This document shows positions 7,705 to 16,238 of a stretch of 64,000 bases of DNA, in pieces. Both the position numbers and the translations under genes were made by a program. The first letter of the stretch is position 1. Every line of letters begins with the position of its first letter. The notes beneath the pieces are model-generated. The model saw only the letters and a program-made list of their open reading frames with translations, searched no databases and was not told the DNA's origin. Origin of the DNA: UBA509 sp038729325 (GTDB taxonomy: Archaea; Thermoplasmatota; Thermoplasmata; Thermoplasmatales; Thermoplasmataceae); assembly GCA_038729325.1 (NCBI GenBank), contig JAVYSG010000001.1, forward strand, positions 6,920 through 70,919, given 5' to 3'.

Positions 7705-8981
7705 CTTGAGTACACCTCTGACGTTCTCTTAAGGGACATGAAAAGTTTTCTCACATCTTCCTCTGTATTATAGATATAATATGATGCACGTGTGGTTGCA
7801 ACCGTGTTGAGTCTGTGTGTCAGAGGCATTGCGCAGTGATGCCCTGACCTCACCGCAATCCCAGATGCGTCCAGAGAGGATGCCACATCGTGTGGATGTA
7901 TTGCTGTTCCCACGCCTATTCCGTCATCTGCAAGGGCCTGACTGACACCGAATGGAGGTATTTCCCCTATTGAGAAAGAATAAACAGGCCCTCTTATTTC
8001 TGTATTTCTGGGACCATATGATAGAAGGCCGGGTATATTTTCTTCCTCCTCCATTTCCAGTGTCAGTTTTATCAGATCACGCCCATGTTTCATTACGTTG
8101 TTCATTCCGATAGATCTGAGGTAATCCACTGCTGCGGAAAGACCTATGGCACCGGCGATATCCGGAGTCCCTGCCTCAAACTTCTCAGGAACCTCAGCCC
8201 AGGTGGAGTGTTCCCTATAGACCTCGCTGATCATTTCACCCCCTCCCATAAAGGGGTGCATGTTTTCCAGGAGTTCCTTCCTGCCGTAAAGTACTCCAAT
8301 TCCGGTGGGCCCCAGCATCTTGTGCCCTGAAAATGCCATGAAATCACAGCCGATGGATTCAACATTAACCGGCATGTGAGGCACACTCTGCGCGCCATCA
8401 ACTATGAATGTGGATCCATTGTCATGCGCCATTTTCCCAAGCTCCCTGACCGGATTGACAGTCCCAAGAACGTTGGACACATGGGTTACAGAAAGAATTC
8501 TGGTCCTTGGCGAGATCTTGCTCTGAAGATCGTCCATATCCAGCGTTCCATCTGGCCTGATGTCAGCATAGACCAGTTTGATACCTTTCTCCTGAAGAAA
8601 CTGCCATGGCACTATGTTTGAGTGGTGTTCCATTATTGTAATCAGGATTTCGTCCCCCATGGACAGTTCCCTGCCAAGCGTATATGATAGAAGATTAAGG
8701 GCCTCGGTGGCGTTCCTTACAAAGACTATCTGCCCTGGATCCCGTGACCCGATAAAATCCGAGACATTTTCCCGGGACCTGTTATACATCTCAGTAGCTT
8801 CCTCACTGAGTCTGTATATGCCCCTATGCACATTGCTGTTGTGGTAAAGATAAAAATCCGATATTGCGTTTATGACAGACAGCGGCTTCTGACTTGTTGC
8901 TGCGCTGTCGAGGTAGGTATAGCCGCTACCCAGATTGTGAAAAATAGGGAAATCTTCCTTAATCCGTTCCCAGGAAGGCAT
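7701..8981 (-). CDS. sufS: Cysteine desulfurase SufS
   Basis: A PLP-dependent class V enzyme that takes sulfur from L-cysteine for Fe-S cluster assembly. The PLP lysine is in FSGHKMLGPTGIG and the persulfide cysteine in VRSGHHCAMPL, the SufS-type active-site loop. The N-terminus MPSWERIKEDFPIF from the ATG at 8981 matches family N-termini and gives 426 residues; an ATG at 9002 would only add seven residues. The gene begins inside the sufD 3' end (23-base overlap) and overlaps sufU by 4 bases. Confidence 0.94.
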   Translation of the reverse strand: MPSWERIKEDFPIFHNLGSGYTYLDSAATSQKPLSVINAISDFYLYHNSNVHRGIYRLSEEATEMYNRSRENVSDFIGSRDPGQIVFVRNATEALNLLSYTLGRELSMGDEILITIMEHHSNIVPWQFLQEKGIKLVYADIRPDGTLDMDDLQSKISPRTRILSVTHVSNVLGTVNPVRELGKMAHDNGSTFIVDGAQSVPHMPVNVESIGCDFMAFSGHKMLGPTGIGVLYGRKELLENMHPFMGGGEMISEVYREHSTWAEVPEKFEAGTPDIAGAIGLSAAVDYLRSIGMNNVMKHGRDLIKLTLEMEEEENIPGLLSYGPRNTEIRGPVYSFSIGEIPPFGVSQALADDGIGVGTAIHPHDVASSLDASGIAVRSGHHCAMPLTHRLNTVATTRASYYIYNTEEDVRKLFMSLKRTSEVYSR

Positions 8982-10206
8982 CGGCACCAAGTCCCTCTGC
9001 ATATTCGTCTACTTTCTTAATCATTTCCTGATCTCCACCCCTTTCTATGATGGATTCAACAAAACCTGCAGTGATCATACGCTTGGCCTGGGCTTCACCT
9101 ATGCCACGGGACCTGAGATAGAAGACCTGTTCCTCATCCACATCGCTTATGGAGGAAGCATGCTTTGACCTTGTGTTTGCGTTCTTGATCATGAGCCCTG
9201 GTTTGCTGTTTGCATACCCATCCCTGGAGAGCAGCAGGATCCTTGAATCATAGAAACCGGTTGAGTTTCTGGCCACCTCCTCAAGGTCGATGTTTCCCCT
9301 GTGGATTGTGGAACTCTTTCCAGTAACAACTCCCCTGACCTGAATGTCCGATGACGATGCAGTTCCGACCTGGAAACTGCTGTCCCTGATATCCATCTTC
9401 TGCACGCCACTGCTGAAATTAACGCCGTAAACCCTGAAATCTGATGATTCACCCATCTGCATGGACTCATCAGTGAATATAACACGGGAAGCACCATGAT
9501 TTACGTGGAATAACTGGAATCCTGCATATTTATCCAGATATTCTCTAATGTAGGTCAGATCCGTTGCTGTGTTTTCTTTGTCCTGAAGGTAACTGTACTG
9601 CATCCTGCTGTTCTCCCCGATGTGGCAGTAGATGTTCTGGCCCTGAATACCATCGCCTCTGCCCTGTGACGTGTGAATATCGGTTATCTTCACGCTGCAG
9701 TCCTTTCCGCAGATTATTACTGATTTCTTTGAATATGACTCCCTGGAATCTGAAATCTGATGAATTTTCAGTGATATATCTGTCCTGTCTGGAATATATA
9801 TGAAGAGGCCATTTCTCCACGCTGCATTGATGAGGTGCTCTGCCCTGTCCCTGCCAAAATTTGAATAGACATATTCCTCCACGAGGGTGTGGTGATCTCG
9901 AATTGCAGTGGCCATGTCTGTTATGATCACTCCAGGTTTTTCCGTTGCAGGTGAGTTTGCAAGGCTGTCGTTGAACATAACAATCTGGGCTGTGTCTTCT
10001 ACATCTGCAGCAGGAGTCCCGTTCACCGGCTCTGAATAAATCATCCGCTCAAGGTCGTTGTCCGCGATTTCCACATAATCCTTCACAGTTGGGCTTTCCT
10101 TGTAGCTCCGGACCGGTGCCTTCAGAAATTCAAGGAAAGAATCCCGCCTGTATTCGTAGGCTGGATCGTTCAGCCTGTTTCTGAGCAATTCAGGATAATT
10201 TTCCAT
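8959..10206 (-). CDS. sufD: SufD, Fe-S assembly complex subunit
   Basis: A 415-residue SufB/SufD-family protein rich in beta strands with the C-terminal signature SKHASSISDVDEEQVFYLRS and RGIGEAQAKRMITAGF. SufD pairs with SufB in the SufBC2D scaffold. It lacks the long N-terminal extension of SufB and lies directly after it (6-base gap), in the order typical of archaeal suf operons. The region 150-330 is the right-handed beta-helix core. Confidence 0.92.
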   Translation of the reverse strand: MENYPELLRNRLNDPAYEYRRDSFLEFLKAPVRSYKESPTVKDYVEIADNDLERMIYSEPVNGTPAADVEDTAQIVMFNDSLANSPATEKPGVIITDMATAIRDHHTLVEEYVYSNFGRDRAEHLINAAWRNGLFIYIPDRTDISLKIHQISDSRESYSKKSVIICGKDCSVKITDIHTSQGRGDGIQGQNIYCHIGENSRMQYSYLQDKENTATDLTYIREYLDKYAGFQLFHVNHGASRVIFTDESMQMGESSDFRVYGVNFSSGVQKMDIRDSSFQVGTASSSDIQVRGVVTGKSSTIHRGNIDLEEVARNSTGFYDSRILLLSRDGYANSKPGLMIKNANTRSKHASSISDVDEEQVFYLRSRGIGEAQAKRMITAGFVESIIERGGDQEMIKKVDEYAEGLGADAFLGTD

Positions 10207-10212
10207 GGAAGA

Positions 10213-11661
10213 TCATCCTACTGCGCCAAGCTTGTTCATTTCAAGCTTGATGAGCCTGTTCATCTCAACAGCAAATTCCATTGGGATTTCCTTCATCACA
10301 TCATCAAGAAAACCCAGAACTATCATTGAGCTGGCCTCATCTTCACTGAGTCCCCTCGACCTGAGATAGGTCAGTTCGTCTGTCCCGATCCTGCCCACTG
10401 TGGCTTCATGGCCGAATGTGGCTGTGGGTTCGTATATCTCATCGTGAGGGAAAGTGAAGCTCTGAGATTCATCATTTATGAGCAGCGCATCACACTGGAC
10501 ATGGCTTTTGGAATGAACTGCGCCCTTGTTCATCCTCAGCAGGCCGCGGTATATAGCTTTCCCGTCTTCTATACTTATGCTCTTTGCCACAATCCTTGAA
10601 CTGGTATATGGTGCCAGGTGAAGAGCCTTGGCCCCGGTATCCTTGATTGTGCCCGGACCAGCCAGCGATACATTGAGATTATGCGCTGAAGCATGAGGGC
10701 CCCTCAGGTATGAAGATGGGTAAAGCATCGTTACCTTGGATCCAAGCGAGCCCCCAACCCATTCCATCTGGCCGTTCTCCTCAACCCATGCCCTCTTTGT
10801 TGGCATGTTGTAAACGCTCTTGGACCAGTTCTGCACACTTGTATACCTTGCGTGAGCGTTCTTCTCCACATATATTTCTACAATTGCACTGTGCAGTGAA
10901 TTTTTCTCATATCTCGGGGCTGTGCAGCCTTCAATGTAGTGAACGCTTGACCCCTCATCTGCAACGACAATTGTGTGCTCGAACTGCCCCGTCTGCTCAC
11001 CGTTCATCCTGAAATATGTCTGCAGGGGCATGTCTATCCGTACACCTTTCGGAACGTAGAGGAATGAACCACCGCTCCATACAGCTCCATTAAGTGCTGC
11101 AAACTTGTTGTCAGTGGGTGGGACTGCCCTGCAGAAATAATCCTTCACAAGGTCAGGGTGGGTCTTGAGTGCAAGGTCAAGATCCATGAACAGGACGCCT
11201 TTGTCCTCCCATACCTTCCTGAGGTTATGATATACCCCCTCGCTATCGTACTGTGCAACTGAACCTGCAAGGTACTTCTGCTCCATCTCAGGGACACCCA
11301 GCTTATTGAACGTGTCCTTGATCTGGTCTGGAACTTCCTCCCAGTTGTTTGTTTTTACCTCATCCGGACGTGTATAATATTTCGTGTTTTCCCAGTCTAT
11401 GCCTGAAAGGTCAGGTCCCCACACAGGAACAGGCTTGCTCTGGAAGATCTCAAGTGCCTTCAGCCTGAATCTTCTCATCCAGTCAGGTTCCTTCTTTATC
11501 TCTGATATCTCCTCCACAATCTTCCTGTTCAGGCCAGCACCTGTGGAGTATACAGGCTGCAGGTTGTCGTGAAATTCCCAATCCTCTTTTCTGACATTTG
11601 ACTTCTTGAGATCCTCAAGAAGTTTTTCCATTTCCTCTTCCTTGCTGTATTCTGTTTCCAT
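10213..11661 (-). CDS. sufB: SufB, Fe-S assembly scaffold
   Basis: A 482-residue SufB. Family landmarks are VWEDKGVLFMDLDLALK, the strongly conserved NKFAALNGAVWSGGSFLYVP, YFRMNGEQTGQFEHT, EGCTAPRYEKNSLHSA and the C-terminal ATFGHEATVGRIG and YLRSRGLSEDEA. Clusters are assembled at the SufB-SufD interface. The start lies 11 bases after the sufC stop. The cysteine in EGCTAP and the one in QCDALLIND match conserved SufB cysteines. Confidence 0.95.
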   Translation of the reverse strand: METEYSKEEEMEKLLEDLKKSNVRKEDWEFHDNLQPVYSTGAGLNRKIVEEISEIKKEPDWMRRFRLKALEIFQSKPVPVWGPDLSGIDWENTKYYTRPDEVKTNNWEEVPDQIKDTFNKLGVPEMEQKYLAGSVAQYDSEGVYHNLRKVWEDKGVLFMDLDLALKTHPDLVKDYFCRAVPPTDNKFAALNGAVWSGGSFLYVPKGVRIDMPLQTYFRMNGEQTGQFEHTIVVADEGSSVHYIEGCTAPRYEKNSLHSAIVEIYVEKNAHARYTSVQNWSKSVYNMPTKRAWVEENGQMEWVGGSLGSKVTMLYPSSYLRGPHASAHNLNVSLAGPGTIKDTGAKALHLAPYTSSRIVAKSISIEDGKAIYRGLLRMNKGAVHSKSHVQCDALLINDESQSFTFPHDEIYEPTATFGHEATVGRIGTDELTYLRSRGLSEDEASSMIVLGFLDDVMKEIPMEFAVEMNRLIKLEMNKLGAVG

Positions 11662-11672
11662 ATAAATTCACC

Positions 11673-12416
11673 TCACGCAGTATTTTTTATCCAGTCGTAC
11701 CCTTCTTCCTCAATCCTGAGCGACAGACTGTTGTTTCCATCCATGACAATCTTTCCATCCTTTAGAATATGCACGAATTCAGGCTCTATGTCCTTCAGTA
11801 TTCTCTGGTAATGGGTAATGATGAGGAAGCCCACTTCCTGACTGTAGTATTCCCTTATCTCTTCTGCAACCAGCTTGAGAGCATCCACATCCAGGCCAGA
11901 ATCAATTTCATCCAGAATAACGATTTTCGGCCTCAGGATCATCATCTGCAGAATTTCAAACCTCTTTCTCTCTCCGCCGGAAAAGCCGTCATTAACCGAC
12001 CTTGACATGAAAGATTCGTCCAGGCCAACTTTCTTCATGTGCAGCTTCATTCTGTCATAGAACTCTGAAAGTTTTGCTGTGTCCTCAGGATGAACCTGCT
12101 TGTATGCAGCCCTCATGAATGCTGATAACTTTACGCCAACGACTGCAACCGGACTCTGGAACGCCAGAAACAGACCTGCCCTTGCCCTCTCTTCGGGAGT
12201 TTTGCCTGTAAGATCCTTTCCATCAAGCATGATGGAACCGCCGTTTATCACATAATTGGGATGCCCTATTAGCACGTTTCCCAGTGTGCTTTTTCCGGCC
12301 CCGTTAGGGCCCATTAAAGCATGTATCTCCCCACCTTTGACTGTAAGATTCACTCCCTTCAGTATCTGTTTGCCCTCCACTGAGGCACTGAGATTGTTTA
12401 TGATCAATTCTGGCAA
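11673..12416 (-). CDS. sufC: SufC, ATPase of the SUF complex
   Basis: An ABC-type ATPase that drives SufBCD. Walker A is GPNGAGKST near 36-44, the signature FSGGERKR near 145-152 and Walker B VILDEIDSGLD near 166-176. A frame open much further upstream (to 12671) runs through the promoter and the divergent regulator, so I place the start at TTG 12416: it is preceded by AGAAGGTG with a 6-base spacer, gives 247 residues as usual for SufC, and begins MPELIINNL. It is the first gene of the minus-strand suf operon. Confidence 0.93.
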   Translation of the reverse strand: MPELIINNLSASVEGKQILKGVNLTVKGGEIHALMGPNGAGKSTLGNVLIGHPNYVINGGSIMLDGKDLTGKTPEERARAGLFLAFQSPVAVVGVKLSAFMRAAYKQVHPEDTAKLSEFYDRMKLHMKKVGLDESFMSRSVNDGFSGGERKRFEILQMMILRPKIVILDEIDSGLDVDALKLVAEEIREYYSQEVGFLIITHYQRILKDIEPEFVHILKDGKIVMDGNNSLSLRIEEEGYDWIKNTA

Positions 12417-12521
12417 ATGTTGCACCTTCTGAATGCATATGAGTAAATTGTATTTAAACACTTTCTTATGTCTAAATTGACTAAAATATATATAGCGGTC
12501 GTGCATGGCTAGTTGTTGAAG
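12417..12521. promoter_or_regulatory. Divergent sufC / sufR-like promoter region
   Basis: About 100 bases hold two back-to-back promoters. For sufC, TTTAAATA (minus strand, forward 12451-12458) lies about 26 bases before the Shine-Dalgarno AGAAGGTG (forward 12423-12430), so the leader is very short. For the regulator, AAATATATATAG (12484-12495) lies about 25 bases before TTG 12513 and 33 before ATG 12522. The stretch between the boxes, around GTCTAAATTGAC (12470-12481), is imperfectly palindromic (8 of 12 positions) and is where an operator could lie. No strong palindrome is present. Confidence 0.6.
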
Positions 12522-13211
12522 ATGGATGAAACCGTTGAGACCATGGGTGATCTGTCCTCGCTTCTGGGGCAGATGAAGGGCAATATAATCCAGGAACTGA
12601 GTTATTCGGAAAGAAGCATGGATGATCTTGCCCATCTGCTTGGCATTAACAAAAATGCCGTGAAGGAGCACATGGAATCTCTGGAAAAGAAAGGCTATGT
12701 CCAGCCATTTTTCAGAGGAGGCGGGGCAGGTAGGCCAAAAAAATTCTACAGGCTCACAGAAAAGGGAATGGGACTCCTGCCAAAAAGATACATTTCTTTT
12801 GCAACCATGCTCGTGGAGGAGCTTGAAACAGAATTTGGAAGAGAAAAGGTAAATTTCATTCTTGGCAAGGTTGCGGACAAGATAGTTGGAGAATCCGGCT
12901 GGAAAAGGCCTTCAGGTGTTCCAGAATCGAGGGAGGATAAACTGAAGAGGCTTCAGGATTTCGTCGGAACTCTTAACAAGCTCGGCTATTATGCAAGGCT
13001 TGAAGTTACGGATGATGTTGTGAGAATAATAAGGCACAACTGCATATTCTATGAACTTGCAAAGAACAACAGCAGGATCATATGCACGGCCCTTGGATCA
13101 GATATAATAAAAAATTCCATCAACCAGGACTTCAGGATCAGAGAGAAATTCTCTGATGGGGATAATAAATGCGTGGTTGAGGTGAGCCTCACAGACCAGG
13201 CTGGTTCCTGA
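12522..13211 (+). CDS. SufR-like Fe-S-sensing transcription regulator
   Basis: A 229-residue protein with an N-terminal winged helix-turn-helix (residues 15-85: DDLAHLLGINKNAVKEHMES, wing GGGAGRPKKFYRLTEKG) and a C-terminal domain containing RHNCIFYELA, IICTAL and NKCVVEV. The cysteines C174-x13-C188-x28-C217 and the HNC motif match the layout of SufR/COG2345 regulators, which hold a [4Fe-4S] cluster and repress suf operons. The divergent position next to sufC supports the same role here. The start may be ATG 12522 or one of the in-frame TTGs at 12513 and 12516. It overlaps the convergent threonine dehydrogenase gene by 23 bases. Confidence 0.8.
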   Translation: MDETVETMGDLSSLLGQMKGNIIQELSYSERSMDDLAHLLGINKNAVKEHMESLEKKGYVQPFFRGGGAGRPKKFYRLTEKGMGLLPKRYISFATMLVEELETEFGREKVNFILGKVADKIVGESGWKRPSGVPESREDKLKRLQDFVGTLNKLGYYARLEVTDDVVRIIRHNCIFYELAKNNSRIICTALGSDIIKNSINQDFRIREKFSDGDNKCVVEVSLTDQAGS

Positions 13212-14154
13212 TATGCATTTCCTTCAGGTTTTTGATCATATCCTCTGTCATGGCATCAATGTCATAAGCTGGTGAGAATCCCCAGTCTATTTTTGCATCG
13301 GTAGAATCCAGGCTCCTTGGCCATGTTTCTGCTATGGTCTGCCTGTAGTCGGGCCTGTATGTGACCCTGAACTCTGGTATCACTTTCCTGATTGCCGATG
13401 CAAGCGTACCGGGATCGAAGCTGAATGCAGATATGTTGTAGTCGATTGTATACCTAAGTTTTCCCTCATCAGCAGAATAAAGTTTCATCAGCGAATCAAG
13501 TGCATCAGGCATGTACATCATGGGGAGCGCTGCATCTTCCTTCAGGTAGCATTCATAACTTTTCCCGGCGACTGCATGATAATACATGTCCACAGCGTAA
13601 TCGGTTGTACCTGCAGACGGTGGAGTCTTGTAGCTGACAATCCCGGGATAACGTACACCCCTGACGTCCAGCCCGAATTTGTTGCGGAAATAAGCTGCCA
13701 GGAGCTCAGCATTGACCTTGGTTACCCCATACATTGTTGTGGGTCTCGTAACTGTAACTACAGGAACATTGTCACGTGGCGTATCCTTCCCGAAAACACC
13801 TATTGTGCTTGGTATCATCACACGATTAACGCCTGCCTTAATTGCGGAATCAAGCACGTTGAACGTCCCTACGCTGTTGACCATGAATGCCAGTTCCGGA
13901 TTTCTTTCACCCAGTGCAGAGAGGATCCCTGCCATGTGAAAAACATCAGTCACAGACCGATCCTTCATGGTTGAAGTCACCATTTCCCTGTCTGTTACAT
14001 CCAGAGTAATATATTCAATGTCATGAAAAATATCTGAATCCTGTGGTTTAACGTCGCTTGCTATAACCCGTGACGACCCAAATTTCTTAACAAGCAGGGG
14101 AACAAGTTCTGTACCTATCTGACCCAGGGATCCGGTCACCAGGATAGTGCCCAT
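13189..14154 (-). CDS. tdh: L-threonine 3-dehydrogenase, short-chain (epimerase-like) type
   Basis: A 321-residue extended SDR. It has the Rossmann motif TGSLGQIG (7-14), a second acidic NAD-binding position (SDVKPQD), the catalytic Ser in IPSTIGVFG and YGVTK (Tyr-x3-Lys). TTMYGVTKVNAELL and RYPGIVSYKTPPSAGTTDYA are typical of the UDP-galactose-epimerase-like threonine dehydrogenases known from Thermoplasma and Cuniculiplasma-type archaea. The enzyme oxidises threonine to 2-amino-3-ketobutyrate with NAD+. It is a single gene convergent with the sufR-like gene. Confidence 0.88.
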   Translation of the reverse strand: MGTILVTGSLGQIGTELVPLLVKKFGSSRVIASDVKPQDSDIFHDIEYITLDVTDREMVTSTMKDRSVTDVFHMAGILSALGERNPELAFMVNSVGTFNVLDSAIKAGVNRVMIPSTIGVFGKDTPRDNVPVVTVTRPTTMYGVTKVNAELLAAYFRNKFGLDVRGVRYPGIVSYKTPPSAGTTDYAVDMYYHAVAGKSYECYLKEDAALPMMYMPDALDSLMKLYSADEGKLRYTIDYNISAFSFDPGTLASAIRKVIPEFRVTYRPDYRQTIAETWPRSLDSTDAKIDWGFSPAYDIDAMTEDMIKNLKEMHIRNQPGL

Positions 14155-14306
14155 GCCTGGGAAATGCCATGGTGCTCATAAATTCTTGCGATTTATGTGT
14201 CATGCATTTTAGAATCAGTGTTTTTCTTTTCATGAGAAGGTGGGCATGCCATGTGGAAACATACTGTTATCCTCTCTGGTATGAAATCCTCATCAACATC
14301 GATCAG

Positions 14307-14315
14307 TATTAAATA
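14307..14315 (+). promoter_or_regulatory. TATA box of moaE
   Basis: TATTAAATA lies about 32 bases before the ATG at 14343, leaving a leader of only a few bases. Confidence 0.45.
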
Positions 14316-14342
14316 CAGAATAATAGTACCAATGCGATCAAC

Positions 14343-14756
14343 ATGGAACCGGTCATAACGGACAGCAGGATTGACCTGCCAGATTTCATGGCTGATTCGA
14401 ACCCGGACAACAGAAGCGCAGTCTTCTCACTTGTCAAGGCAACCCAGTTCTCAGGTTTTCCTGATGTCAGGGGGATATATTATGAGACTGATCAGGATAC
14501 GGCCCTGAGGGTTCTTAAGCGAATAAGATCAGACGCCATGGACAGATTTCCGGTAAGCGACATATCCGTCATCCTCAGAACCGGAAACATATCCATAGGC
14601 GATTATGTCTCAATAGTCATGGCCTGGGGAAGGAGAAGCGAGGATACATTTTCTGCATGTAAATTTGTGGCGGAGGAAATTGCCAGCGAAGTCCCCATGT
14701 GGAAATACGAGGTCAGGAAAAAAGAGACCGTACATTATGGCCTCGATATGAAGTGA
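14343..14756 (+). CDS. moaE: Molybdopterin synthase catalytic subunit MoaE
   Basis: A 137-residue MoaE-like protein. MoaE with thiocarboxylated MoaD converts precursor Z (cPMP) into molybdopterin. Visible blocks are GYDVSIVMAWG-like GDYVSIVMAWGRRSEDTF, ACKFVAEEIASEVPMWKYE and the C-terminal KKE, corresponding to the conserved lysines and the VPxWK motif of MoaE. MoaD and other moa genes are not in this window. It may be co-regulated with, but is about 100 bases from, the following aldehyde dehydrogenase homologue. Confidence 0.85.
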   Translation: MEPVITDSRIDLPDFMADSNPDNRSAVFSLVKATQFSGFPDVRGIYYETDQDTALRVLKRIRSDAMDRFPVSDISVILRTGNISIGDYVSIVMAWGRRSEDTFSACKFVAEEIASEVPMWKYEVRKKETVHYGLDMK

Positions 14757-14833
14757 TCCTGACTCCGGGTACTGCAAAAAGTGCAAGGCGCAAATAGTAC
14801 ATTAACCAGTATACGAATTGATAAGGTTATACC

Positions 14834-14840
14834 TATTTAA
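14834..14840 (+). promoter_or_regulatory. TATA box of the aldehyde dehydrogenase homologue
   Basis: TATTTAA centred 26 bases before the ATG at 14863. It lies inside the longer open frame that starts at 14818 and therefore argues for the internal start. Confidence 0.6.
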
Positions 14841-14862
14841 TAGTAGAAGAAAATCTCATATT

Positions 14863-16233
14863 ATGATAATCCGGAACAAGTTCACCGATTCACGTTTCTA
14901 CGAGGTCAGGGAGACCAGTCTTCCTGAATCCCGGGAGATGATACATCACAGTGTGAATGCATATCACAGCCTTGAGGAATATCCTGGTTTCAAGCTTCAG
15001 GAAAATCTCATTCAGGCAGCAGATATCATATCCCGAGAGGGATCTGCGCTGGCTGAAATGCTTGCCCAGGAAACTGGAAAACCTGTGAAAATCGCCATGG
15101 ACGAGGTGTTGCGATCACAGGAGGCTTTCAGGACGGCTGCATCTGAAATTCTGAAATCAAACGGCGAAACAAGAAGGCTGGATACCACTCACTCCGGAAT
15201 GAACAGGATAACGTACTCTGCACCTGTCCCGCTTGGTCCCATGCTGTATATTGCTTCATACTTCAGCCCTTTATTTTCAACTGCAATCCGAGTTGCATCG
15301 GCCCTGGCGGTGAGGAACAGCGTCGTAGTAAAGCCCTCTACCCTCACACCGGCAACAACCGACAGGCTTCAGAAAATCATTTCGGAGGCGGGATTCCCTG
15401 CCAATTCAATGCAGGTCGCCAGGACATCCGGATTTGGAAATGTCACAAAATTCCTTGTAGAATCACACGAGATGAAGATTCTGAATTTTTCAGGAAAATG
15501 GGAAACGGCAACGAGGATAGCGGGGATAGGCGGACTGAAGAAATACATTATGGAAATATTCGGGAACTTCCCGGCAATTGTGTGGGACGATGCAGATCTT
15601 GACATGGCTGCAGAACAGATTGCAAGGTCTGCCTTTGTGACTTCCACCTACACCGGCCATCATCTCCAGAGGATACTTGTCCATCAGGATTCCTATGATT
15701 ATCTGAAAAACAGGCTCATGGAAATCATATCGCATTTCAGGGTCGGAGATCCAATGGACCCTGCAACAGACGTTGGTCCCATGATATCAATTGAGGAGGC
15801 AAAATCTGCTGAGGATTTTGTCTCGGTTGCCAGATCACTGGGCGGTAACATACTGTCTGGCGGCACCAGAACAGATTCCATAATGATGCCAACACTCATT
15901 GAAAATATTGACACCACGTCGTACATATGGAACAATGATGTCCCGGGCCCGGTCACCATGATTGCGCCTGTATCATCTGTGTCTCAGGCAATAAAGATTG
16001 CAAATGATGCTCCAACCGGAATAAGTGCCAGCATATTCACATCTGATATGAACACTGCATTCTTTGCATCCGAGAAGCTGGCCTTCCCAACCCTGATAAT
16101 AAATGACTTCCCGGATTATCTCCCGGATTCAATTCCAATCTCTGGATCAGGGAAGAACTGGACATACAGGCATGGTGTAAGATATCTGATGGATGAGATT
16201 TCCGGAGTGAGGGAAACTGTTATTAAAAGATAG
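14863..16233 (+). CDS. Aldehyde dehydrogenase superfamily protein lacking the catalytic cysteine
   Basis: A 456-residue protein that aligns over its full length with NAD(P)-dependent aldehyde dehydrogenases: VVVKPSTLTP (K157 as in the cofactor site), EAGFP, NFSG (usual FTGS), MEIFGNFPAIV (E231, general base) and GRTDVGPMI-like TDVGPMIS. However, the block that should read GQxC is STYTGHHLQR, with Gly265 at the nucleophile position. The oxyanion Asn of PxNxP is replaced (SYFSP, F134), and the ExFGP motif reads DVPGP. There is no cysteine anywhere in the protein. It is intact and has its own promoter, so it may be a non-enzymatic or repurposed family member rather than a decayed gene. Confidence 0.85.
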   Translation: MIIRNKFTDSRFYEVRETSLPESREMIHHSVNAYHSLEEYPGFKLQENLIQAADIISREGSALAEMLAQETGKPVKIAMDEVLRSQEAFRTAASEILKSNGETRRLDTTHSGMNRITYSAPVPLGPMLYIASYFSPLFSTAIRVASALAVRNSVVVKPSTLTPATTDRLQKIISEAGFPANSMQVARTSGFGNVTKFLVESHEMKILNFSGKWETATRIAGIGGLKKYIMEIFGNFPAIVWDDADLDMAAEQIARSAFVTSTYTGHHLQRILVHQDSYDYLKNRLMEIISHFRVGDPMDPATDVGPMISIEEAKSAEDFVSVARSLGGNILSGGTRTDSIMMPTLIENIDTTSYIWNNDVPGPVTMIAPVSSVSQAIKIANDAPTGISASIFTSDMNTAFFASEKLAFPTLIINDFPDYLPDSIPISGSGKNWTYRHGVRYLMDEISGVRETVIKR

Positions 16234-16238
16234 GAGGA

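Noticed and set aside
12417..12671. N-terminal extension of SufC from ATG 12671
   Set aside because: It would cross the divergent promoter and the regulator gene, while a TTG with Shine-Dalgarno site gives the normal SufC length.
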